Assembly: GCF_029852145.1 (NCBI RefSeq)
Contig: NC_079975.1
Coordinates: forward strand, 10,997,264-11,061,263
Reading direction: 5' to 3'
Source: Microplitis mediator
Taxonomy: Eukaryota > Arthropoda > Insecta > Hymenoptera > Braconidae
Length of the DNA stretch: 64,000 nucleotides
The position numbers and the translations under genes were made by a program. Each line of letters begins with the position of its first letter. Positions within the stretch are counted from its first letter, which is position 1. The notes below the pieces were generated by a model, which was not told the DNA's origin, did no database searches, and saw only the letters and a program-made list of their open reading frames with translations. Below are positions 14,852 to 25,261 of this stretch, piece by piece.

Positions 14852-16657
14852 ATGTTTCTACCTAGAGGTGCCCTCCCAAATGATAGAGAAGACGAAAATC
14901 CTGGAGGGGGGGATGAAAATCAAAGCGATCTACTAAAAATCTACTTTCACAAATTGACTACCATCCAGAAGAGTACTTTCGAAACACTAGAAAGCTTCTT
15001 CAATAGATTGAGAGCGATTCTTCAGAAAATCGAATTTTCCGTTCCTGTAGGAGATCGCACGGCAACAACCAATCAAGCACAACGATTGGCGGTTGACGTG
15101 TTTTTCGACTCCCTCCCAGACTATCTGCAATGTTTGGCCTCTACTCGGGAATACATGAATCTTTCGGAGCTCTTTGAAGCTATTAAAGAACACACAAAGA
15201 AATATGATGCGCAAATGCATCAACAGCGAATGAGGCCAAAACCTCAGGCTTACCGACCCGATCCTCAGACCCAGCAGAATAGGTATCAATCCTATTTCCA
15301 AGGGCAGAACCGAGGGCCCGTCCAAGGCCCCGGCTGGGCGACACAGCCACAGTCTGAATTTTACGCGGAACCCAGGGCTCTGGCATACGGAGTGATGCCT
15401 GAACCCATGAACTACTATGGACAGTTAGGAGGTCCTCAAAACCTTCCTGGCTATCCATACCAGCAACCTCAATTGGGAGCTGAAGAGTTCATAGATCCCG
15501 AATACGAACCGGACCAAGCAGTGGCCTTCTCGGTAGCGCCTTTTCAAGGTCAATTCCCACATGGCATAATGTACACCTATGAAGATTATCGAAAAGAGGT
15601 TTTCAGTGGACTTCTTAGAGAGTTAAATAGTCTTGAGCGCAAGAAGGGTGAATCACCAGTCAAGTTCTACGTTTATTTGCGAGGTTTACTTTCACGCTTT
15701 AGTAAGTATTCTCGTCCGGAAACTCGTGACTTGGTAGTAAAGAGAGCAGATATAAGAGCTAGTAATGTTTTCTTCGAGAGTTTACCACCCTTCTTACATA
15801 CTTTAATTTTAAAACAAGAGCCTCGAAATTTGGAAGACATTTTCAAGGCCCTTGTACGCGTATGCTTAACAACCGACTCTTCCCCACCACCATATGAAGA
15901 ACACAAAAATCATCTTATTGAAACGTCGTTAGATCAGCAGTCGGGGGGACGAAAAGATTCGGATTGTGTTGAGGAAATTCCGTCGTTAGATCAACAGCCG
16001 GGGGGACGAACCGATTCAGAGAGTGTCAAGAGAACGATTTTTGGTAACTCTACGATCCGAGAGGACCCTGAAGCGAAGGAAAAAGTCCTTTTGAGTACAT
16101 TAGAATATCATTGTCCGATTTCACCTTCTGATGTTGGCTTCGAGTCAAATCAAAATTCCCACGTAAAGATCAATGCATCGTTGCCGGTAGTCGGTATTAA
16201 ATCGGAGAAACCCGTTATTTTAAAAGCTTATGTTCATTACAAAAATTCTTCACACACTAACAAAAATCCGGATTCCAACATGAATAATATTCTGAAATGT
16301 AAAAATCTTTCAAAACTCACAATAAAAAGATCGATTACAAGCCCTTTGATTAAAATGAAACAAAGCTCTTTTCAAAATTTAACAGTAAATTCGAGCCGCG
16401 TAAAGAATTGTTCGAGAATAAATCATACGACTATTAAACGCTTCCCAATCATTAACGATCTTACAAAAGCCGGAGAACGACAGAATTTATTCATTGGGTT
16501 AAGCCAGAAAAGAAGTATACGAAACTGCAGGAAATTGAAATTCTTCCTCTCAAGTCTATTTCGGGCACCCCTTAGAACACTTAAAATTCGAATACGTGGC
16601 CCTCCAGATCTATCTGCCCTGTTAAAAATCACTCCTTCGAAGAAATGTTCTTTCTGA
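14852..16657 (+). CDS. gag: Gag-like polyprotein of LTR retrotransposon
   Basis: 601 codons, the longest ORF in the window, starting at the first ATG after the leader. Two regions look like divergent copies of one helical capsid-type domain: residues ~26-117 (ESFFNRLRAIL…VFFDSLPDYL…NLSELFEAI) and ~248-341 (KFYVYLRGLL…VFFESLPPFL…NLEDIFKAL). A Q/P/Y/G-rich linker (~118-240) joins them. A PPPY motif, the form of a retroviral late domain, is at residues 346-349. A short tandem repeat (SLDQQxGGRxDSxxV twice) spans ~359-392. The C-terminal ~140 residues are basic. There is no CCHC zinc knuckle and no protease signature. It would assemble particles and package RNA. The Gag call is from domain pattern and LTR context. 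Confidence 0.8.
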   Translation: MFLPRGALPNDREDENPGGGDENQSDLLKIYFHKLTTIQKSTFETLESFFNRLRAILQKIEFSVPVGDRTATTNQAQRLAVDVFFDSLPDYLQCLASTREYMNLSELFEAIKEHTKKYDAQMHQQRMRPKPQAYRPDPQTQQNRYQSYFQGQNRGPVQGPGWATQPQSEFYAEPRALAYGVMPEPMNYYGQLGGPQNLPGYPYQQPQLGAEEFIDPEYEPDQAVAFSVAPFQGQFPHGIMYTYEDYRKEVFSGLLRELNSLERKKGESPVKFYVYLRGLLSRFSKYSRPETRDLVVKRADIRASNVFFESLPPFLHTLILKQEPRNLEDIFKALVRVCLTTDSSPPPYEEHKNHLIETSLDQQSGGRKDSDCVEEIPSLDQQPGGRTDSESVKRTIFGNSTIREDPEAKEKVLLSTLEYHCPISPSDVGFESNQNSHVKINASLPVVGIKSEKPVILKAYVHYKNSSHTNKNPDSNMNNILKCKNLSKLTIKRSITSPLIKMKQSSFQNLTVNSSRVKNCSRINHTTIKRFPIINDLTKAGERQNLFIGLSQKRSIRNCRKLKFFLSSLFRAPLRTLKIRIRGPPDLSALLKITPSKKCSF

Positions 16658-19600
16658 TGACCCAAGGATTGCACTATTAAAATGTCGGCATCATCAGAAT
16701 ATCGAAAAAATTTTAGAGAAAAGAAGGCGAATTTTATTTTGAATCCTTTACGTTGTTATAAGCTTTATCTTCTCACTCTTTCTCTCTATTCGCCGTTGAG
16801 ACATTAAATCAAGGAAGAGTAATTTTTGAGACGAAGTCAGTATCCAAATTTTATTTGTCATGAGCAACTTTACATCAATTCATACATGAACCGATTGTTA
16901 AAGTCTCAAATTATTGTTACTATTTACTTTCACGTAATATTAAAAAAAAAAAAAAACAAAAATTTTTTTTTTACAAATAAAAAAAAAGGGGGGGGGGGAT
17001 AGTAATAGTCATACCCATCGAATAGATAAATGACATGTTCCCCATAAATTTTCAAAGAATAGATTACAAATTTTGATGACTCTCCAAAAATTAATTCTTA
17101 ATACACTCAACTTCATACCCGAATTGTTTTTTATATATTATTCGGAAGAGAAGAGAGAGAGGGGGGAAGATGAAGCTCTATTAGAAGTCTGCTAAGATCT
17201 GATCGTATTAGATCCATAAATGCCATTTCTCGTAATAATCTAATTCCAAGTTTTAGTTACAGATATCAGTATCACCAGTTAAATTGGACCTTAAAATTTA
17301 TGCAGCTGAAATGGCACTGCCTGGTCATAATTCAATGTATTTTCGGGTTCCAAAATTAAAAATTACTCAGAAATTCCATATTGATCAAGGACATCATGGA
17401 TTTTAATTTCTGTCTTCGAGTTTTGCTGACGTTAGAGTTCAACGACAGTCATGATACAGTCAAGAGAACAATATGACTTACAATCTGTTTCTTATAACCA
17501 ACAAGAAAGCTGAGGAGGAAGTTTCTATCGTATAGGTGATATTGGATAACACAAACAGGAAAGATTGCAACGTAAAATAATCACGGCCACTAACACAGGT
17601 ATCATAATAGTACTCACGTCATGCATGGGGTAATGATCCACACATGCAAAAAGTATCATCTTTTTCGTACAAGAGTGTAGCCGTAGAGACTTTATAACAC
17701 CAGCGAGATCTGCAAGAAAAACATCAATAAGAAAAAGTTCTTGGAGAAGATAATATTGGATTCGAGCTTACCTCAACGATCGTTGAACCGCCGATAGAAT
17801 TTCATGATGACGTTCAATATTCAAAGAAGAGCAGTGCGTCGCTCTCGACCAGCTACAAAATGAGCGTTGGGACTCAGACGAACGCACCGCTCAGACAGGC
17901 TTCTCCCATGCTATTAGCACGAACAACTGCAAAACAAAGCCCAGAGTATTCAAGCCGAAAAAGGTAACATTTTCGACCAGCAGTCCACTATAAAGAACAG
18001 ACGTCATCCACACGAACAACCTTGCCGGTATCTCTCCAGAAGAAAAGTATTCGCTTGCCTTCCTCCGAAACACCAGGATAACAACATCAACTCGAAATTA
18101 AAAATATGAAAAAAAAAAATAAATAAATAATAATAATCATAATAATAGGCTCAATCAAAAACTTTTTGGGACTCTTACCATTCAAAATTATAGAAATGTT
18201 TGAAAAAAAAAGGAAATAACAAGCATTAAAATTTTTAACAATTTAATGTTAAAATTCTTAAGTAATTAAATTACTATAAATAATTTAAACAGTTGAAAAC
18301 TGTACGAAATAAAATATTATACAAATTTGGATATAATTTTAGGATTTAGTTAAAAATTCAAGATTTAATTGATTAAATTATTAGAAAATAAGTAAAATAG
18401 TTAAAACTATTTAAATAGAATTTTTTTTCTCTTATACAAAATATTTGTAACAAAATTTAAAACTTAAATTAAATATTTAATTAATTGGACTATAAAAAAT
18501 CATTTAAATTTCTGATTAACCAGATTATCATAAATGATTAAAACAGCTAAACAGTTCAAAACATGAATTATACAAATTTTCAAACTAAATTCAAGATTTA
18601 ATTAAAAATTTAAATATGTAATCAATTAAATTATTGAAAAAAATAAGAAGAACAGTTGAAACTATTTTAATCTAAAAAAAAAAAAAAAAAAAAAAAATAG
18701 GTTTATAAAACAAATTATTACCTTGAGGAATTTAACTAAAACAAATTCAGAAGATCGAAATTTAAATTTTTAATTAAGTATAATTATTGAAAATAATAAA
18801 AACAGTTAAAAACTGTTCGAAATATAAAATAATAAAAGTTTGAAAGAAATTTTAAGATTCAATTGAAGATTGAAATATTTAATTAGTTAAATTATTAGGA
18901 AACAAGTAAAATAGTTAAAACTATTTAAATAGAATTTTTTTTTATATATAAAAATGTTTGATGGAAACATATTTTTTTTTTTCTAACTAAAGAAATTTAA
19001 CTAAAATTTTTAAGTAAATGATAATTTTAATTTATTATTTAGTATGTAACCGATTAAATTGGTACAAAAAAATGAAAACAGTAGAAATGTTCAAGATATA
19101 AATTAATACGAAAAACACAACAAAATTAGAAATTTCAACTAAAGATTGAAAATATTTTCCTTTATTGAGTTGAACTCAATATATTTTAAATCAAAATTTG
19201 AGTTTTGAGAAATAGTTCAAAAGTAAAGTCTTACCTCCAAAAAAAATTACCTTCAGTGAATCCTCTGGCCGCACAGTTGCGAAGTCAGATCATTTTGGGT
19301 TACCTAGAGTCCGGGTATTGGCTGTAGAAGTTACAAAACTGGACCACGTTGCATTTTTCATTTTTTTTTTCTTTGTATAGAATACATTGTGTGATGAATT
19401 CGTTTTTATTTCTTTTTGTTTTTTCGAATACACAACACTGAGAATAAACAAATCACTGTACACTATTTGATGATACACTTACACTATATATTCCAAAAAA
19501 GCAGAAAAGACACAAAAGAAAAAAAGAAACATCTAAATTTCGGTGAATATTGCAACTTGAAATTCATTTTTCTGTTAAAAGGATTTAAATGGCAATGCAA

Positions 19601-20695
19601 ATCTACTCTCACAAAGATTTCAATACGAATGACATTCATATCGTAAGAGGAGTAATTAGATCCTCAAGAATGTATGATAAAGACGTGAAGCTACAATGCA
19701 TCCACGATCTAAAACGTTTTCGTACATTAGAGAGAATGAGAGGCTAAATAAAATTTATTCTAAAGAAATATAAATAATTATGAGACCAAATGTAGTGTAA
19801 GATCCCGAATATGAACAACATTAACACACACAACAAAAAGGCAAAACAAACAAAAAGCAATAAACGCTTCCGGTTCACGTTATTTTGAGGTGATATAAAT
19901 ATTAGTAGTATTCCAAAATTCTTAAATGCAACGTAGGTTTTCGCACAGAGGATTCAAGGTTAAGGGTAAATTTCAGAACCTAATACAACTTATAATTTCA
20001 GGAACGTAAATAATTAAATTTTTTTTGTTTTGATCGGAAACTCGAAATTTCAAAAATTTTTGAAAAAGCCAAAAATAAATGAAAAAAAAAAAAAAAACTG
20101 CAAAAACCAAGTTAGAACTTAATAATTTCGTCTTCAGCTAATTAAATATTTCTGAAAAAGTTGAAAAAAAAAAAACCAAAACTTTTTTTTTTTTTTTCTT
20201 TCTTTCCTTTTATCTATCTCGAAAAACTCAAACTTTTGAAAATTTTCGTAAAAACCGAAAATTGTTCAAATAAATTAAAAATTTAAAAAAAAAAAAAAAA
20301 AAAAAATTTAAAGAAAATAGAAACCATAACATTGTTTGAAAATACAGGGATTTCCGAATATCTAAGGTACATTATTTTAAAAGTAAATATTGGGTTAATA
20401 CAAATATTAATAACACCACAGTTATACCTTATATACTTATAAAAAACTATAAAACTATGTTTTTTTTTTATTATTAAGATTATAGTACATACAATTAACA
20501 ATATTGCCGACCAAAGCAAATATAAATTTATAGAATAGTCTTAGCTTTAATTGTAACAGGACGCAGTACTCAGCAGTAGCTATATCTATTTTTCACTTAA
20601 GTAAAAATTGACGCTGAACTTTCCAGCGGGCGAATCCAAGAGACCCCAGTGTACAAAGAAAGGTCACTAAAGTACCCTTTCTTTGGGGGGGATGC
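16658..20695. other. Non-coding 4-kb interior of LTR element
   Basis: No pol or env is recognisable on either strand. 18,080-19,250 is low-complexity A/T sequence. On the - strand there are splice-like signals: a donor GAG|gtaagc at 17,771, an acceptor tttttcttgcag ending at 17,710, a donor gtgagt at 17,617 and another donor gtaatt near 19,250. No continuous reading frame joins them. A G-run (~16,988-16,999) and long A/T homopolymers are present. A purine run (~20,685-20,692) precedes the 3' LTR and is a weak polypurine tract. Confidence 0.6.
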
Positions 20696-21902
20696 TGTTA
20701 TATCCGGCTTGCCGTATATTTAAAGGGGCCTCTTTGCCGCGCTCGCTGCAAAGTGCAGCGTTAACAATTTTAGGGATAGCAACTTCGGCCAACACCTCGT
20801 TGCACGTCGTCAACGATTCCTCCAATCACGGAATTACACTTGACTGTATTCTAAATTCACCCAATTATATATTCTAAATGATTCCCTCCAGAACCGCGAA
20901 CCGAGGTGACAAAAACAACGAACATCAAGGTGCGGCAGCCTATGACGCTTGAGAAGTTAATGTATCTTCCTTGCTGGCCCGCGTGAGTTCTAAACCGTGT
21001 TACGTTTAGGCAACCCTCTTTTCTATTTTCTATTTCTCTTAAAACCGCTTAGTTCATATTCGTTAAATAAATCTAAACAGTCAAGTATACTATAAAATCC
21101 CACGGGAAGATCGTCTCGATATTGCACTCGAGGAGGCGTGGCAAGTTGCTTGTTACCGTTAAAATTTCAATTCAAAATTCTCTTTTCAAATTATATTTTC
21201 TTTTCCAAAAATCACCACACGGGAAGTACCGCTCGCGTAAACACGAGGAGGCGTGGGTGATTTTTACAATAATTGTTAAGTGTATAAACAGCGATTCTCG
21301 TCCGAGTGAATTGCTGGAGTCGGGGATTCATACCGAACTCATATGAGCTAAAGACTCAACAAATTCCAAGTGCAAATCTATAAGTTAAGTTAAGAGTTAA
21401 GTGTAAATCCCAGAGATTTAAGTGACAGAAAAGAACCTTAGTGTTAAGATCGATTTAACATCTTGTGAACTGAGTACGGCGAGCCCATAGGGAAATATTT
21501 CAATAAACATCTATCATTGGGAAACCTGCATATTAGATTATTTCTAATATTAAGAACCGCATCCTTTTTTCCTGAGCCAATTCATCTTTCGATCAGGGAC
21601 CAACAGAAGCCGTACCCAGGAGTTTGCAGTCCAAAGGTTACAAAGACCAACTTGCAAGTAAGCAGAGAACAACGAAAGGTAGGTGAAAATTACCAATTTC
21701 TTTAATATATTGCATCCAAATTCTGCATCGAATACACAGAGAGGCCCCCACGGGGTTTATCGTTCGAGTTCTCACAATAAAAATAAAACCTAGAGCTAAT
21801 CCTCTAGGAAAATCACCCTGTTTGCCCGGTGCCTCCCACTTGAGGCCCACGCGACCATTTCCAATAATTAATTATTATTAATTAATTAAATCCGGACATA
21901 AC
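20696..21902 (+). repeat. 3' LTR
   Basis: Same length and sequence as 12,470-13,676 apart from about two substitutions. It is followed by A and then the CATC target copy and the remainder of the interrupted 5S-like repeat (…gtgtcgatgctgtttaactttg). Confidence 0.92.
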
Positions 21903-22134
21903 ACATCCAAAGAATGTCCCGTGTCGATGCTGTTTAACTTTGTATGTTGGTTGATTATCGTTTTTTTTTTTTTGTTTGAAAAAAATATTTTTATTCAGCA
22001 GAAAAACAGATACATTGCATTTACAAGTATAAAGTTATCTTAAAAATGTTTTAACTTATTAATAATATTATTAATTAGTTTGCTACCACCCTAGTAGCTA
22101 TCTTAGTCAAGATCTTGAAATCACAATATATATA

Positions 22135-22674
22135 GGGGGCCTTCCACGTTAAATCGACCACTTTTGAACCCGACCCTTTTCGATTTGACTAAAATTTTTT
22201 TTCCTTTTCTACCCCATGAAAAGGATTTTTCAGGAAATTTTCAAATCTTTTTACCCAACCCGATAAAAGTTATGAGTTGTTAAAAAAAAGTCTTTTATTT
22301 TTTCGAATAGCTATAATTTCTTCCAAAATTGACTATTTGGATGATTGGACTATTGCGATTTTTCTCGAAAAAGTGAAAAATTCGACAGATTTTAATACCT
22401 GAGAATTTTTCCGTATTCTTTTTCGGAAAGTACATTCAGAGACAAAAATTTTGAAAAAAAAAACGTCCCAAATAGTCAATTTTAAAAGAAGTTATAGCTA
22501 TTCGAAAAAATAAAAACCTTGTTTTTGAAGAACTCGTAACTTTTCTCGGGTTGGGTGAAAAAATTTGAAAATTTCCTGAAAAGTCATTCTAATGGGGTTG
22601 AAAAAGAACAAAAATTTTTAGTCAAATCGAAAGGGGTCGGGTTCAAAAGTGGTCGATTTGACGTGGAATGCCCC
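22135..22674. mobile_element. ~540-bp palindromic MITE, GGGGC…GCCCC ends
   Basis: CTTCCACGTTAAATCGACCA… at the left is matched inverted at the right (…TGGTCGATTTGACGTGGAATGCCCC). The arms extend most of the element's length. Related termini are at ~1,890 (+) and ~36,985 (-). An ORF at 22,555-22,785 is a by-product. Confidence 0.7.
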
Positions 22675-22726
22675 ATATGTAATCATAGGTCACTTTATGT
22701 CACATCAACCAGTATATACCCGGGAA

Positions 22727-25261
22727 AAAATGTTTTTATAAAATTTTATAAAATTTTACAAAATTTTAGTACTAACATTTTATAAAATTTTATAAAATTT
22801 TATACTGAAAATGGCCTGGTAAAATTTTATCAAATTTTATAAAGTTTTATAAAATTTTATGAAGTTTTATAAGAATTTATAAAATTTTATGAAACTTTGT
22901 AAAATTTCATAAAATTTTACCAGGCCATTTTCAGTATAAAATTTTATAAAATTTTGTAAAATTTTATAAAATGATTTTATTTTTCCGGGACGGGTCACCC
23001 ATCCAATTTATGGCCACCCTCGATGCTGTTTAACTTTTGTTATTGAAGAATCGTAGTCTGCTCCGCTCGTCTATTGGTCACTTGTAGCTTAGAAACATTC
23101 GTGGCTGTATTTATGATTACTCATGAATTCTTATCAGCCATATTTCATAGTATTAATTTATAATTATATATAAAAAAAAGATTTGAATAATTCAACTATC
23201 GACTGTTTAATGAACATAAAATTTTAAAATTAATTAAATTTATTGATTTTTCATGATTTTTATTTGTGAATTAATGACGAAACCTTTGAATTTTTCCTTG
23301 AGTAATGAAGAATTAATTTTAATTGATAGTTGACAAAATAAAAGTTTAAAAACATTAAATTCAAAATTATCACATTTTGTAATATATATATATATAAATA
23401 TGTAAGAGAAAGGGGCGGCGGGGGTAGGCAAAACGAGGTACTTCTAAAATTTTATGAAAAAAAAATTTTTTTTTTTAAATCTATTATAACCATCCCAAAA
23501 TTACTTTTGTAGATATAATTGAGCATTATTTTGAATTTTTTTTCGTTAAACTTTTTTAAGAATCGAGTGCCGGTCGAAAAACGTTAAAGAATTTTGTATT
23601 ATGATAAAAACTATTAAAAACTTTTTTATCTTCCTTTGAATCCAATAATTGTGTAAAATATATTTTTTTTTAATGTAAATAACTTACAAAAAATTTTAAT
23701 AAAATCAAACTTATTCAATATTCAGAATTTGTTTTTTTCTGCATTTTTCTGGGGGTACCCTGTATATATTTAGGTAATCAATTATATTTTTGATAATGTA
23801 ATTTTCATATTTGTTTATCACCATAATTTGCCCGCAAAAATGAAATTTTTTTTTATGGCCATTGAAAATTTTGTCTATTTACTTTGAATTTCTAACAATT
23901 TTTATAATCAATTGTAATAAACTTTATAAAATTGTGTGAAATTTTATCAAATTTTACAAAATGCTACCCCACACTAGATGCAATAGTGACATCAAATTCT
24001 CTAAAGTTTTATGAAATATTATAAAATTTTATATTATTTTATAAAATTTCATACAATTATATAAAATTTTATCTAATTATTACTCCCCTTTTGAGATCTT
24101 ACTTTATAAAATTGTATAAATTTGTATAAGATTTTATAAGATTGCATATTATTTTATGAAATTGTATAAAACATTATAAAATTTTATAAAATTTCATCTA
24201 AATATTACTTCCCTTCTAAGGAATTACTTTATAAAATTGTATAAAATTTTATATAATTTTATGAAATCGTATAAAACTTTATAAAATTTCATACAATTAT
24301 ATCAAATTTCATTTAATTATTACTTCCCTCACTAAGAAATTACTTTATAAAATTGTATAAGATTGTATAAAAATTTATATAATTTTATGAAATTATATAA
24401 AAGTTGATACAATTTTATAAAATCTTATAAAATTTCGTACAATTATATAAAATTTCATCTAATTATTACTTCCTTTTTAAGATCTTGCCATATAAAATTT
24501 TATAAATATTTATAAAATTCTATGAAATTTGATAAAATTATATAAAATCATATGAAATTCTATAAAATTTCGCTGTACAGTCTTATAAAATTGTATAAAA
24601 TTTTATATAATTTTATACAATTTTATAAAATGTCATACAATTTTATAAAATTACATTCATCTATTACGTTCCTTACTCAGAGCTTACTTTATAAAATTTT
24701 ATTGAATTTCATAAAATTTTATAAGATTTTATAAAATTGTATAAAATATTATAAAATTTTATAAAATTGTATGAATTTTTATAAAGTTTTGCTGTAAAAT
24801 CTTATAAAATCTTACAAAATTTTATAAAATTGTATAAAATTTTACATTATTTTATAAAATTTTATAAAAACATTTTTTCCCGGGTATATATATATAAATA
24901 TGTAAGAGAAAGGGGTGGCGGGGGTAGGCAAAACGAGGTACTTCTAAAATATTATAAAAAAAATTTTTTCTTTTAAATCTATTATAACCATCCCAAAATT
25001 ACTTTTGTAAATATAATTGAGCATTATTTTGAATTTTTTTCGTTAAACTTTTTCAAGAATCGAGTGCCGGTCGAAAAATGTTAAAGACTTTTGTATTATG
25101 ATAAAAACTATTAAAAACTTTTTTATCTTCCTTTGCATCCAATAATTGTGTGAAATATAATTTTTCTTAATGGAAATAACTTACAAAAAATTTTAATAAC
25201 ATCAAACTTATTCAATATTCGGAATTTTTTTTTTTCTACATTTTTCTGGGGGTACCCTGCA
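22727..25261. mobile_element. Composite AT-rich/5S-like array, left block
   Basis: Order: a CCCGGGAAAAAATG terminus; a hairpin built on 'tactgaaaatggcctggtaa' (~22,803-22,937); a 5S-like block (22,984-23,036, - strand); 400 bp of repeat body; a 'gggtggcgggggtaggcaaaacg' junction; then degenerate TTATAAAATTTTATA monomers with 'attattacttccct' punctuations about every 110-190 bp; then another CCCGGG end at ~24,885. The 65-aa ORF-like frames in such units are not credible genes. Confidence 0.6.

Larger units (their letters stand above)
12470..21903 (+). mobile_element. Young gag-only LTR retrotransposon, 9.4 kb
   Basis: Two direct 1,207-bp LTRs (12,470-13,676 and 20,696-21,902) start TGTTATAT and end CATAAC(A). 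The 4-bp target CATC lies on both sides (12,466-12,469 and 21,904-21,907). By eye I find only two LTR differences, which implies a recent insertion. The interior has a primer-binding-site-like sequence, one gag-like ORF (14,852-16,657) and about 4 kb with no recognisable protease, reverse transcriptase, RNase H, integrase or env. The element is therefore non-autonomous, probably mobilised by a relative. A 4-bp TSD and TG…CA ends fit Ty3/gypsy elements, but without pol the clade is open. The host site is a 5S-rRNA-like repeat. Confidence 0.9.

Noticed and set aside
14987..15458. Antisense ORFs inside gag (14,987-15,325; 15,183-15,458)
   Set aside because: Shadows of the 601-codon gag frame.
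17891..18073. 60-codon - strand ORF with hydrophobic segment in the LTR element
   Set aside because: Too short, no env-like features, and not joined by frame to the nearby splice-like sites.
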